A stretch of DNA of 64,000 nt, taken from the NCBI GenBank assembly GCA_023014485.1, contig JAJOZX010012090.1, forward strand, positions 49,090 through 113,089, written 5' to 3'. This stretch comes from Bathynomus jamesi. Its lineage: Eukaryota; Arthropoda; Malacostraca; Isopoda; Cirolanidae. Below, piece by piece: positions 20,638-31,952 of this stretch. How positions within the stretch are numbered: position 1 is the first letter of the stretch; every line of letters starts with the position of its first letter. The translations under genes were made by a program, and so were the position numbers. The notes below the pieces were generated by a model, which was given only the letters and a program-made list of their open reading frames with translations, was not told the DNA's origin and ran no database searches.

Positions 20638-22100
20638 TTATAAAAAATTTAGAGGGACAGCTGAGGAATCCACGTTTAGAGAAGGGGTCAATGTTTTAAT
20701 ATAAAGAGATTCCAAAATTCTAAGTGAGTTAGGACAAGAATTACAACCGAGAATTTTAAAATTATCTAAAGTGACATCAGTTTTACATTTTATACCGTGT
20801 TCCCGAATACTGGAGGCTTCTTTTTTATTTAAAATTTTACCTGTTCGGCAACTTATTCCCATATGCGAATAAAATCTAGTCCTGAGGGAGCGCACGGTGC
20901 TGCCAATGTAAGTACCAAGGAGACACCTTGGGCAGGTAAATAAATATACAACACCGCTACGCAACGAATCAGGAGTTCGATCCTTCGCTGAGAAAAAGCT
21001 ACCTAAAGACATTTTGTTAATAAATATAATGCGAAAATCAGTATGATAGAAAAATTTTCTTAACAACTTTGTAAATTTAAGTTTAAATTCTTTATTCATG
21101 GGACCCATTTCAGGTACCAGGAAATATTTTATATCTTTAGGCACTGAAATACAGGAAAGTTGAGGGCTATAAACATTATTTAAGAAAGATCTTATTAGTT
21201 TATCTACATATTGAACAGGAAAACTATTATTGGTAAAATATGATCTTAAATTATTAAATTCATCGTTTAGTAAGGTAAAACTAGAGGTCAAATTATATCC
21301 TCTGAACAAGAGAGTTTTAATACACGACATCTTATAGTTAAAATCGGTAAAACTAAGAAATTCATGCCCAAACCAGTAAAAGTGGGTTTCCTGTAAACTG
21401 ATGTAGTAATAGAATCACCTTTTTTCGAAATTAAAAGATCTAAAAAGGGAAGGGAGCCATTTTTCTCAGTTTCCATTGTATAAGTTATATTGGGGGTGCA
21501 GAGAATTTAAGAAGTTAAAAGATTGTTGCGCTTGTACAGCATTATCAAAAACAGCTATCGAGTCATCAACGAAGCGTCGATAGAAAATTGGTTTACAATG
21601 GGTGGGAGATGTTTAAAATTACACTTTCTAAATGAGTCATAAAAAAATCAGCTGATAGAGGTCCGACGGGTGATCCCATCCCAACACCATCAATTTGTTG
21701 GTAAACCTTATTATTGAAAGTAAAATAACATTGCTTAAAAACCAATTCTAAAAGTTCCTTAAAATAAGACCATGAAAAACCATGAAAACTATCATCAGAG
21801 CTAAAAACCCCATCTAAAATAATGGCAATAGTTTCTGATACAGGTACATTCGTGAAAAGCGACTTTACATCAAAACTGACAAAAAACTTTTTTGAATCGA
21901 AATTCTTACTAAGAAGATCTTTTTGAAATTCATAAGAGTTATTTATAGTATAAGCATGTTTCGCAAAAGGTGACAGGAGACGAACAACAAATTTGACAAT
22001 TGAAAGGTAGGTAAGTTATACGAAGCTAAAATAGGACGGAGAGGTGTTCCAACTTTATGGATTTTAGGCAAACAGTATAATTGAGCAAGATCAACACAAT
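20638..22100 (-). pseudogene. Penelope polyprotein: RT and GIY-YIG endonuclease, frameshifted
   Basis: Blocks in order on the minus strand: LYCLPKIHKVGTPLRPI (RT fingers, typical for Penelope), VSFDVKSLFTNVPV (motif A), DGVGMGSPVGPLSADFF (motif B), YRRFVDDSIAVF (motif C with VDD), NGSLPFLDLLI, and in the intact last ORF (20638-21330) GVVYLFTCPRCLLGTYIGST...LRTRFYSH, the GIY-YIG nuclease. Frames change around 21480 and in the RT, so it is not intact. Confidence 0.85.
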
Positions 22101-23047
22101 TTTCTATCGACGCTTCGTTGATGACTCGATAGCTGTTTTTGATAATGCTGTACAAGCGCAACAATTTTTTAACTTCTTAAATTCTCTGCACCCCAATATA
22201 ACTTATACAATGGAAACTGAGAAAAATGGCTCCCTTCCCTTTTTAGATCTTTTAATTTCGAAAAAGGTGATTCTATTACTACATCAGTTTACAGGAAACC
22301 CACTTTTACTGGTTTGGGCATGAATTTCTTTAGTTTTACCGATTTTAACTATAAGATGTCGTGTATTAAAACTCTCTTGTTCAGAGGATATAATTTGACC
22401 TCTAGTTTTACCTTACTAAACGATGAATTTAATAATTTAAGATCATATTTTATCAATAATAGTTTTCCTGTTCAATATGTAGATAAACTAATAAGATCTT
22501 TCTTAAATAATGTTTATAGCCCTCAACTTTCCTGTATTTCAGTGCCTAAAGATATAAAATATTTCCTGGTACCTGAAATGGGTCCCATGAATAAAGAATT
22601 TAAACTTAAATTTACAAAGTTGTTAAGAAAATTTTTCTATCATACTGATTTTCGCATTATATTTATTAACAAAATGTCTTTAGGTAGCTTTTTTCAGCGA
22701 AGGATCGAACTCCTGATTCGTTGCGTAGCGGTGTTGTATATTTATTTACCTGCCCAAGGTGTCTCCTTGGTACTTACATTGGCAGCACCGTGCGCTCCCT
22801 CAGGACTAGATTTTATTCGCATATGGGAATAAGTTGCCGAACAGGTAAAATTTTAAATAAAAAAGAAGCCTCCAGTATTCGGGAACACGGTATAAAATGT
22901 AAAACTGATGTCACTTTAGATAATTTTAAAATTCTCGGTTGTAATTCTTGTCCTAACTCACTTAGAATTTTGGAATCTCTTTATATTAAAACATTGACCC
23001 CTTCTCTAAACGTGGATTCCTCAGCTGTCCCTCTAAATTTTTTATAA
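22101..23047 (+). pseudogene. Penelope RT C-terminus and GIY-YIG endonuclease
   Basis: Reads FYRRFVDDSIAVFDNAVQ, NGSLPFLDLLI, then in other frames the thumb/linker and GVVYLFTCPRCLLGTYIG with LRTRFYSH and the SIREHGIKC block, ending at a stop at 23047. At least two frameshifts (near 22265 and 22700) break what is one long frame in the left copy. Confidence 0.85.
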
Positions 23048-23403
23048 AACCCCCTCCCCCCATCCCAATTTTTTTATAATCCCCCCTCCCCTAACTTATA
23101 ACTCCAACCGCCCAACCATAGCTTGTTTCCTGTTTTGTTTTGTTTTAAATTACTCGTGCCTCGGAACCAGCATTGAAAGGTTCGTAGTGTTAATTATTCC
23201 ATTGTATAGTGTTAATTATTCCAGTGTACTAATTTCAAATTTACTATATGTAATTTAATAATAGCTTTTAAAATTCTTGTAATTTTATATGTAAATTTTT
23301 ATAACTTTGAATTTAACCCTCTTCTTTTAGTCTTTTTATAGAAATTATTTTGTCTTGTTCACATTTATTTATTGATTCTAATTTCATATTGTTATTATCT
23401 AGC

Positions 23404-23429
23404 CTGATGATGAGCGTATTGCTCGAAAC
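23404..23429 (+). ncRNA. Hammerhead-ribozyme-like core in Penelope tail
   Basis: Same core as at 20260-20285: CTGATGA, stem GAGC/GCTC, then GAAAC. It lies about 95 bp before the element tip. Confidence 0.5.
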
Positions 23430-23527
23430 GTTGCGCATTAAAGAAGACTTTCATGGCATTTACATTCCTCCTTGTCATTGGATTTCTCCTAAATATTAAA
23501 TTGAAGCTTTGTAGAAGCAAACCGCAT

Positions 23528-23532
<5 letters not shown>

Positions 23533-23574
<42 letters not shown>

Positions 23575-23577
23575 ATA
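23533..23577. repeat. (TA)n microsatellite
   Basis: TA tract with one break, flanking the Penelope pair. Confidence 0.88.
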
Positions 23578-24340
23578 ACAGTTTTTTTTGCGCACACCTA
23601 CAGGTCGCTACAATTGGTTGTAGAACAATGCGGTTTTCACCATTCGTTTTAATGCGTCTTTTTATGTGCAGTGCCCATGCTAAAAAAAAAATTCCCTAAC
23701 ATAATTCCTTCCCCCCTTTTAGGGGTACAGTTCTTCCCATGCCTGTACACGCATTTTTTTAATTTTTCATTTTTAATCTAATTTTTGGCACAAAATAAGT
23801 CAATATTTACTAAACATTTAATATCATTCGATTCACAAAGATTTTTCAATTCACAAAAGATTTCTTTATCGTTTCAATATAAAAAATTACATAATTAAAA
23901 CGGGCAATTTAAATAAACACGAGTTTAAAGTTAAACGAGCCACACTCGAAATTATTTACCGTGACTTTTGTGCGTTTTATACTGTGGCTTTGTACAAATA
24001 ATTTTACGTATACACAAACAATTTGATAGGATATTGATTTATCATTCTATTTTTTAGTTATCATAGAAATACGTTAATTAAGTTATCTGATTAGATGAGC
24101 TTTATAGTGAAGATCATTTTCAGAAAATATTTATTTTCCCCACTTTAAAATATTACAAAATTTCTTTAGGTATCCTAATATCATTATGCCTGTCGCTGTA
24201 AGTAAGAAAATAGCAATTATTTTCCATTTTATGAAAATTCGGACCCCTAGGCCTACAAAACAATTTTCCCATTTTCTTTTATAAAAATTGTTGATTTTCG
24301 GAAGTCTTTCGGTTATAAATTTGTACCAGTCTATTGTTTA
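23578..24340. other. AT-rich spacer, nothing recognised
   Basis: No coding potential. Contains a short C/T-rich stretch (about 23708-23725) but no boundary I can name. Confidence 0.4.
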
Positions 24341-24910
24341 TCTATAATATTAATAATAATAAAAAGAGTTGTGTGTGTGTGTGTGTGTGTGTGTTCCAGC
24401 CATAACTCCAAAATGGAAGCAGTTACAAACATGAAACTTCACAAACAATTGATTAGGTCCCGAGGTTGTGCACGTGGGTGTTAATAAATTAATAATTAAA
24501 TTTTAAAACATTAAATGACGTCATCAAGATCATTACGAAACCTATGGTCAAAATTATTGAATACCCGGTTAGGTTCATTGAATGCCAGGTTAGGTCATCT
24601 GTACGCCCTTGACGATTGGTTAGGTTAAGTCGTGATATTTTCGTTGGCTTTAACGGAAATATCATGACTTAACCTAACCAATCGTCAAGGGTGTAACAAT
24701 TAACCTAACCGGGCATTCAATTAACCTACCTGGCATTCAATTAATCTAATCGGGCATTCAGTTGACCTAAACCAGCATTTAATTAACCTAATCGGGCATT
24801 CAGTTGACCTAAACTGGGCATTCAATTAACCTAACCGGGATATATATATATATATATATATATTATATCGTTCAACATCACCCCCGGCAACGCCGGGTCG
24901 CTCCGCTATT
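24341..24910. mobile_element. Helitron-like non-autonomous element (less certain)
   Basis: The start TCTATAATATTAATAATAAT preceded by A, followed by (GT)14 and CCATAACTCCAAAATGG, resembles Helitron 5' ends. The right part has a hairpin CCCGGC-AAC-GCCGGG followed by TCGCTCCGCTA, like Helitron 3' ends, but a clean CTAG-T terminus is missing. Confidence 0.4.
24367..24394. repeat. (GT)n microsatellite
   Basis: About fourteen GT units. Confidence 0.9.
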
Positions 24911-25150
24911 ATTGAATACCCGGTTAGGCTCAATGAATGCCAGGTTAGGTCATCTGTACGCCCTTGACGATTGGTTAGGTTTAAGTCGTGATATTTTCGT
25001 TGGCTTTAACGAAAAATATCATGACTTAACCTAACAATCGTCAAGGGTGGTACAATTAACCTAACCGGGCATTCAATTAACGTACCCGCATTCAATTAAT
25101 CTAATCGGGCATTCAGTTGACCTAACCGGCCATTTAATAACCTAATCGGG
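24553..25150. repeat. Duplicated block with palindromic module and GGGCATTCAATTAACC minirepeats
   Basis: The block 24553-24838 recurs at 24911-25150 with small indels. Each copy has the palindrome GATTGGTTAGGTTAAGTCG ... CGACTTAACCTAACCAATC (with the variant centre CGTTGGCTTTAACG), followed by five to seven degenerate units of about 22 bp containing AACCTAACCGGGCATTCAATT-like sequence. A TA tract and hairpin separate the copies. Confidence 0.75.
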
Positions 25151-25152
25151 CA

Positions 25153-25836
25153 TCATTACTATTATAATTTAGCAAAAATGTCGTCTGTCTGTCTGTCCGC
25201 AGAAAAAACTTTTACGTTTCTGAACCGATTTCGACCAAACTTCGTATGGAGGAGGGGGATGAGTAATGAACGAAAATATATGTGTGACCAGCCCCCCCAC
25301 CCCCACCAATTACTGGGCCCGAGGGCCCCCAGCACCGCGATGAAACTATAGAAAAGAACGCAAGCAATGAAAATCTTGAGCTTCACATTGTGTCAATATT
25401 TGTGAAGCTTAAGATTTTCATGACTATAGTTTTATTGACCAAAATAATTGAACCCCCAGTAATTAGGGGCCTGCGACCCCCCAATTACTGTCGGCTCATT
25501 ATTTGGTCAATAAAAACTATAGAAAAGAAACGCAGTCATGAAATCTTGAGTTTCACATCCTAGTTCATCGTATCAAGATTTGTGAAGTTTTAGATTTTCA
25601 TGGCTACGTTCTTTTCTTGTAGTTTTATTGACCGAATAATTGGTTCGCCAGTAATTGGAGGGCCACAGGCACCCCAATTACTGAGGCCCAAGGTGAGAGG
25701 AATGGGAACGATATCCAGATAAAGGGCTATTGATGTTCAAAATAAAATACGCCGTAGGCCCACAATTCGGTTTGGGTCGAAGGTCCAAGCACCGCAGATC
25801 TAGCAAAATCGGCGCGTAGCGCCGATCTTTTGCTAG
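25153..25836 (+). mobile_element. Helitron-like non-autonomous element
   Basis: Begins TCATTACTATTATAATTTAG after A (25152) and ends in the hairpin CGGCGC-GTA-GCGCCG, an 8-nt spacer and CTAG before T (25837). The A|TC...CTAG|T arrangement with a subterminal 3' hairpin and no inverted ends or target duplication is diagnostic of Helitrons. It is followed inside by (GTCT)n and an inverted segment around TTTGTGAAGCTTAAGATTTTC. No Rep/helicase coding. Confidence 0.65.
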
Positions 25837-25958
25837 TTCATCCTATTTTAACAACTTGTACGTTTGTTCAAAAATAATTTTTTTCAAAACACAAACTTAA
25901 AAGAACCTTAACACAGTATATTTTGTCGTTTGCCAAAACTAAACAGCATTAAACAAAC

Positions 25959-26552
25959 GATGCTCCTTTAGTATGCGGTCTACAGACAAATTCACACTTT
26001 AGTATGCAGTTTACACCAATTTGTTTTTTAAATGTAGTTAAAGAAGGTTGAAATGACAATCTTACTTGAAAAAAATGTATTGAAAAGTTAAAAACAAAAA
26101 GTTTAAATGTAAGTATACCTTCTTAGCTTGTTTACTAATTGCTTGTTTACATCGCAATGTCAGTCGCCCTTGACGATTGGTTAGGTTTAGTCATGATATT
26201 TTCGTTAGTTTTAACGAAAATATCTTGACTAAACCTAACCAATCGTAGGTAGACCGCATACTGTAGTAGCACCGGCAATTGAATTGTTTACAACTTTACT
26301 GCTTCAAATTTCTCAAGCTACTGATGTTAAACAATCATTTTGAATTTCAAGGTCAAATAGGGTCTAAGTCATGTGAGTGAGTCATTTAGCGAAAAAAAAA
26401 GAGCGGCAGAATGCGTGAGCAGGCACAAATTTAACGAAAAAAACTTGTAGACTGCACTTTGAAAAAAGTAGAGCGCGGCAGAATTTGTAGACCGCATACT
26501 AAAGGAGCGTAGAGCGCGGCAGAATTTGCAGACCGCATACTAAAGGAGCACC
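25959..26552. mobile_element. Foldback/MITE with 8-bp duplication
   Basis: Left end GATGCTCCTTTAGTATGCGG, right end CCGCATACTAAAGGAGCACC; octamers AAACAAAC outside (25951-25958, 26553-26560). Its ends resemble those of 1512-1712 (GGTGCT...GCGGTCTACC). Internal copies of the end (TAGACCGCATACTAAAGGAGC near 26485) and the GATTGGTTAGGTTTAGTC palindrome (26173-26246) are present. Confidence 0.82.
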
Positions 26553-26560
26553 AAACAAAC

Positions 26561-27228
26561 TTTACTTTAGGGACTATAAAACATAAAATAAAACAGGGAA
26601 TTTGTCAGTTTGTGTACTCTGTCATATTTAATCAAAGTAGTTTGCGAAATCTCGAATTATATCATCGAAACTCAGTTGATTGGGGGCACCACCCTTCAAG
26701 CATGGGAGCCTGAAGAGGCTTCAGCCTCAATAGCCTCAGTGATAATCCGCCACTGCAAATAATGCAATTATAGCTAGTGAGATTAATGTAACAGGCCGGA
26801 AACTGAGTCTAATACAGGAAATACTAATGTAAGATGTGAGGTTGAGCCTTAGCCTAGCCCTAGGGTTAGAGACAGGGATGCTCAAGGATACAAGGTTCTT
26901 AGGTATTATTATAATCAGTTATTATTATCATTATTATTAGGTATTATGTTGTAACGGCAAATTTGTGTGCCGAAATCTCTTACGAGGATAGGAGCAGAAA
27001 TTTTAGTTTTAAGATTTTGTTGTTTAAATCTCTAAAGCAAGGTAGTTTAGAGTATGGTTGTTGAAGAATATCAATATGTTTCTTGTTGCAGGGTTAAAAA
27101 TAAAAATGTTTCAGATTGTTTAACATTCGTTCGATATTTATTTTTGTATTCTCACGGTAAGAGTATAACCCAGGACAGCCTCGCAGTAAAGATATATGGC
27201 AGGGTCGTGAAAGGCACCTCTCGGCCTA
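26561..27228. other. Spacer with one hAT-like terminus
   Basis: A right-hand hAT-type end, AGCCTCAGTGATAATCCGCCACTG, finishes at 26756; the matching left end is not found. The rest is AT-rich and non-coding; the ORF 27054-27311 has no recognisable domain. Confidence 0.35.
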
Positions 27229-28017
27229 TAGAAAAACTATACACGCTTACAATATGGTATCGTATGTGGTACCTTTATTTCATAATTAAATATAAATTAT
27301 TAATTAATTGAATTAAATATCTACAAAATTGCCTCGGGATTGGCAACATAGCCTATTGGGAATGAAAATAATTGCCATACATACATAGAACCCACATGTA
27401 GGCATCGGGCCTGCATAGCAACAAGAAAACCAAATTTATTATTTCGTGTTCAACATTTTCCATTGCTGACTCATGAAAATTACATCGAGAGAAGAGTCAA
27501 CGAACTTTGAAGAATCAGCAGATTCCTAACGATTATTATAGCGGCTCGCTCGGAGCTTGCTTCTGTTACAACGATGCTTTAAGCAAGGAAGATGTACTTT
27601 ATCTTCCTACAAGTTCTGAGTGAAATCCTCTTAATATAAAACCTAATAACCATAAAAAGTATAGGCCTATTCCTTCAAGTATTTAAGTGTAGTGACTGCT
27701 TATATTAATTACATCAAAGCAACTCGTGTAACTTCATCGAACCGTGGCCCTCTATCGAAAAACATCGTCGCGTCCTACGAACAGAAGCGAGTCTCAACGA
27801 AATAATAAGGTAAGGCAATTCCTTTCTTTACCATTAAGCAGCGCAAATACCGAAGGCAAATAAACATAAAGAGGTCCTTTGAAAACCTACATATACATAA
27901 CTCTCTAACAAAAAAACGTAGAGTTTTGTCGTTAACTCTCTATACAATAGCTACATGATAATTTCCAATCGGCGAAGGTTGAAGCCAATTTCAACCATAA
28001 TCCCCCATAGTTTTTCA
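27229..28017 (-). mobile_element. Non-autonomous DNA element (copy A of a 0.8-kb repeat)
   Basis: Inverse of 33888-34668 over most of its length, sharing AATTGCCTCGGGATTGG, TAATTAATTGAATTAAATAT and AACTCTCTAACAAAAAAACG. Ends are GAAAAACTATACAC and CATAGTTTTTCAT. No clear duplication at this copy; the boundary is taken from copy B. Confidence 0.6.
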
Positions 28018-28443
28018 TATGGTGGCCCGTGTAACTGGGGAACCGATCCCTTTACCTTTACACAACACAAACTTTACCTTTACACTAACCGTAAACAAAG
28101 GCTTGTTCATTTAACAGGCTTAGTTCATTTTAGGTCCTATAAAACTAGGCCAATTTCAAGCTAAGCCTATTTAGTAGGCTCACAACATAAGTCTATTTAG
28201 TAGGCCCATAAAATAAGCCTATTTAGTAGACCCACTTTACTTTACATTAACTAATAGACCTAATATACTCATACACTAAAGGCCTACTACTTCAAACACT
28301 ACAACTTGCAATTAAATATACAAGAAGCCTACCTCACAAAGTAGGTCCTATTCTTTACACTCAAGGCATATCCTAACTAAAAACACAATTTTTAATTCAA
28401 CCTGTGGTGTAGGTTATAAAATTTATTTCAGCAATTTAACTTA
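28018..28443. other. AT-rich spacer with short degenerate repeats
   Basis: Contains three or four copies of about 30 bp around CCTATTTAGTAGGC (28165-28240). No gene recognised. Confidence 0.4.
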
Positions 28444-28451
28444 CTCATAAG

Positions 28452-28665
28452 CAGAGCTGGGCATTTGCGGCATATTTTGCGGTACTGCGGTACTTGCGGT
28501 ACCACCGCACTACCACCCCGGGCCCCCATAACGCAGTACCGCAAAGGATCGCTGAAAGTACCGCAGTACCGCTACCGCATTCAAATTTCCGCGTACCGGT
28601 TTGGTACCGGTTTGGTAGTGCAGCAGTACCGCAGTACCGCAATATGCCGCAAGTGCCCAGCTCTG
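28452..28665. mobile_element. hAT MITE with GCGGTACTG subterminal repeats (copy 2)
   Basis: Starts CAGAGCTGGGCATTTGCGG, ends CCGCAAGTGCCCAGCTCTG, octamers CTCATAAG on both sides (28444-28451, 28666-28673). Same family as 19177-19391, but the centre has been rearranged. Confidence 0.92.
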
Positions 28666-28726
28666 CTCATAAGACTCATTAACATCACAAAATTAAACTC
28701 AGAACTTTAACATTACAAAGACCGTA

Positions 28727-29445
28727 TGGAAAACTGATGTGTGGGTAGTTGGGAGGTAACGAAAATGGTTCACTGAGTAGGTAGGTAGTTAATCTAACAA
28801 TTATTAAATTCCTTTTATGTCAATAACTGGGTGGATGAAACCAATTGGTTGCTACCAGAGTTATTCTCCACACTAGTATTTAGATACTGTGTGAGAAGAG
28901 CGTGCTCGGTAATAGATATACATTACCGATCAACCAACCGAAGAAAAAACCAAGACGACGCTGGTGGAAAAAGCCCCGCGAAAGGGAAGACAAGGGAGAA
29001 CGAAAACGAGGAACGGGGAGAGAAGACGGAACGGGAGAAGGGACAAGAACAGACAACGAAAAAGATCCCCACCAGCAAGTACGCTCTCTACAATTAGACA
29101 GAAGGTGAAAAGAGACTCTCTAATAACTAGCAGTAAGTGACTAATTGTGTTTTTAACCCAGTTAGAAGTAAACTCATTAAATTAAGCTGGGTCAGACAAC
29201 TTAGGCCTACATTGTGGCCTAAGACCTAGCATTAACTCATAGCTTAACAAAGGTGAAGGTAGATTGCCCTAACCTAATTTGGTGAGGAATCCTACTCTGG
29301 ACCTCAATTTATCTGCCCGCTCTGGACCATTTCCGGAATCTCTAGGCTGACCCTTACAAGGCTAGACTTAATCTATTCTATAATTAGACTGGAGATATTA
29401 GGGGTGGGTTAATTGGGGACCAATTCAGACAGAGCATTTTTCACA
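28727..29445 (+). repeat. BEL/Pao 5' LTR, diverged
   Basis: Reverse-complement relative of 10556-11233: same order of blocks (TGGAAAACTGATG, TAATCTAACAATTATTAAATTCC, CTGACCC, AGCATTTTTC), with scattered substitutions and indels. Starts TG and ends CA. Confidence 0.85.
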
Positions 29446-29486
29446 ACCGAAAGCAATTGCACAAATTCAAACCTACACCCACCTAA

Positions 29487-30857
29487 CACACATTCTAAGT
29501 CCTATTTAACATATAGGCGTAATACATTCTAAATGCTATTTGACATACAGGCGTAACCTATTCTAAGTCCTATTTGACATACAGGCGTAACCTATTCTAA
29601 GTCCTATTTGACATACGGGCGTAACCTATTCTAAGTCCTATTTGACATACGGGCGTAACCTATTCTAAGTCCTATTTGACATACGGGCGTAACCTATTCT
29701 AAGTCCTATTTGACATACGGGCGTAACCTATTGTAAGCCCTATTTGACATACGGGCGTAACCTATTCTAAGCCTTATTTGACATACGGGCGTAACCTATT
29801 CTAAGTCCTATTTGACATGGGCGTAACCTATTCTAAGTCCTATTTGACATGGGCGTAACCTATTCTAAGTCCTATTTGACATGGGCGTAACCTATTCTAA
29901 GTCCTATTTGACACACGGGCGTAACCTATTCTAAGTCCTATTTGACACACGGGCGTAACCTATTCTAAGTCCCATTTGACACACGGGCGTAACCTATTCT
30001 AAGTCCCATTTGACACATGGGCGTAACCTATTCTAAGTCCCATTTGACACATGGGCGTAACCTATTCTAAGTCCCATTTGACACATGGGCGTAACCTATT
30101 CTAAGTCCCATTTGACACATGGGCGTAACCTATTCTAAGTCCCATTTGACACATGGGCGTAACCTATTCTAAGTCCCATTTGACACATGGGCGTAACCTA
30201 TTCTAAGTCCCATTTGACACATGGGCGTAACCTATTCTAAGTCCCATTTGACACATGGGCGTAACCTATTCTAAGTCCCATTTGACACATGGGCGTAACC
30301 TATTCTAAGTCCCATTTGACACATGGGCGTAACCTATTCTAAGTCCCATTTGACACATGGGCGTAACCTATTCTAAGTCCCATTTGACAATGGGCGTAAC
30401 CTATTCTAAGTCCCATTTGACACATGGGCGTAACCTATTCTAAGTCCCATTTGACACATGGGCGTAACCTATTCTAAGTCCCATTTGACACATGGGCGTA
30501 ACCTATTCTAAGTCCCATTTGACACATGGGCGTAACCTATTCTAAGTCCCATTTGACACATGGGCGTAACCTATTCTAAGTCCCATTTGACAATGGGCGT
30601 AACCTATTCTAAGTCCCATTTGACACATGGGCGTAACCTATTCTAAGTCCCATTTGACACATGGGCGTAACCTATTCTAAGTCCCATTTGACACATGGGC
30701 GTAACCTATTCTAAGTCCCATTTGACATATGGGCGTAACCTATTCTAAGTCCCATTTGACACATGGGCGTAACCTATTCTAAGTCCCATTTGACACATGG
30801 GCGTAACCTATTCTAAGTCATTTGACACATGGGCGTAACCTATTCTAAGTCCTATTT
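29487..30857 (+). repeat. Tandem array, about 40 copies of a 34-bp unit
   Basis: Unit core ATTCTAAGTCCCATTTGAC + ACATGGGCGTAACCT. Variants are ordered along the array: TCCTATTTGACATACGGGCG first, then TGACATGGGCG, then TGACACACGGGCG, then the homogeneous ACACATGGGCG form. A few units are 31-33 bp. There are no unique spacers between units. Confidence 0.95.
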
Positions 30858-31129
30858 CACGTATAAGCATAAAACAGACAAGGCTTGATATAAGGGTCTC
30901 AATGCAACATTTGAGGCTCTTTACTCAGCCAAATTGGCTAACCTAACACAAAACTCAAAAATAAAACCCGACAACAAAATATACATTTACACACATACAT
31001 ACAGTATATAAATATATACATACAACTCCAAGCATCCAATTCTTCTTTTAAGGAAGAATCACACAACAGATTCATCAACAGACACGTACATTCCTCCCTG
31101 CTGTAACTTCGCTATATTTCCACCCAGGC

Positions 31130-31952
31130 GAGGGTTTTGCAGTAGCTAAAGTGGCAGTGCAAAATCACAAAATGATTACAAAACCCAATGGGAAAGATTA
31201 CGGTACTCGACTCTCTATGGAATGTTTAAGCCTTCTTGGGGCACAAGAAATTGGCCTGTACCATCTTCCCACTATAAAGCTTCTATAATATTTAAATTCC
31301 GTTCTGGCCATGTAGGCCTTCAGGCTTACTTACACGGGATTGGACTAGCCTTCTCCCCATTATGTGTTAGTTGTAATTTACCAGAGACACTGTCCCATTT
31401 CTTTCTTTTTGTCCATGTTATACTAGGCAAAGGAAAAAATTAAGATTCTCTCTTTTTGCAATATGCTGTCAGGGATTTTACTTTATCAGTCCTATTAGGT
31501 GGGGATAGTTTTCTCCCCCATTGATAAACTTCACTATGGACCAAGTATTCAAGTTTGTAGTGGCATCTGGGTGGTTGAAAGAGTTTTAAATCTTGCATTG
31601 TATACCGATTTCCATTCCCACAGGTTTATTAATCAGTTACCTCCTAGTTACTCCATCTGGCTGTTACTGTTGACTTAGTACTTGGTTCATTTTTCAGTTC
31701 ATTTTAGTAGAACTAACAGGCCTCATGTTCATCCCTTTCCGAGTGTTTTGGAATTGGCCCCAGAACTGAAGAGGGTAATGGTGTGCTTTCTCTTTCTATC
31801 TCATCCCAATAATAATAGACCCAGCACTTGATGTAAGAACAGTGAAAGTTCTCCCGTGGAACTTGGTGTTTTAGTCTTGGAGGATGTACAGTAAATAGCT
31901 TTATTGGCTGAGCTCCTCCATATAAAACTTCAAACAATCAATCAATCAATAC
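31130..31952 (+). pseudogene. LINE 3' end: RNase H-distal C-terminus and (CAAT)n tail
   Basis: The frame 31222-31443 has FKFRSGHVGLQAYLHGIGL then CVSCNLPETLSHFF, the CxxC...H block that closes many LINE ORF2 proteins. Degraded coding continues to about 31550. The 3' end is AATCAATCAATCAATA (31937-31952), a short (CAAT)n tail typical of non-LTR elements without poly(A). Confidence 0.65.

Larger units (their letters stand above)
20191..22100 (-). mobile_element. Penelope-like element, 5'-truncated (left half of head-to-head pair)
   Basis: Minus-strand element with reverse transcriptase, GIY-YIG endonuclease and 3' tail with a hammerhead-like motif. The tip reads TGGATTTCTCCTAAATATT on the element strand, the same as the tip of the plus-strand copy at 23499. 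It begins at about 22100 inside the RT, at the junction with the inverted copy. Confidence 0.88.
22101..23499 (+). mobile_element. Penelope-like element, 5'-truncated (right half of head-to-head pair)
   Basis: The plus-strand copy begins inside the RT at TTCTATCGACGCTTCG (motif C) and runs through the GIY-YIG domain to the CCTAAATATT tip. It is nearly identical to the left copy, giving an inverted repeat with arms of about 1.4 kb and an asymmetric centre of about 500 bp (the extra RT of the left copy). Confidence 0.88.
28727..31100 (+). mobile_element. BEL/Pao relative: 5' LTR, expanded leader array, truncated
   Basis: A plus-strand LTR (28727-29445) is followed by the 34-bp array and then by 30960-31095, which matches the leader of the first BEL/Pao copy (9960-10080 reversed; shared CTCCAAGCATCCAATTC and AAGGAAGAATCAC). 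After about 31100 an unrelated LINE fragment begins, so the coding region and 3' LTR are lost. Confidence 0.75.

Noticed and set aside
23702..23765. C/T-rich stretch as a polypyrimidine tract of a gene
   Set aside because: No coding exon follows in any frame.
24553..25150. AACCTAACC blocks as arthropod telomeric (TTAGG)n repeat
   Set aside because: The motif is part of palindromic modules and 22-bp minirepeats, never a simple pentamer array.
29487..30857. Regular 34-bp repeats as a CRISPR array
   Set aside because: Units are contiguous with no unique spacers, and the context is an LTR retrotransposon in animal DNA.
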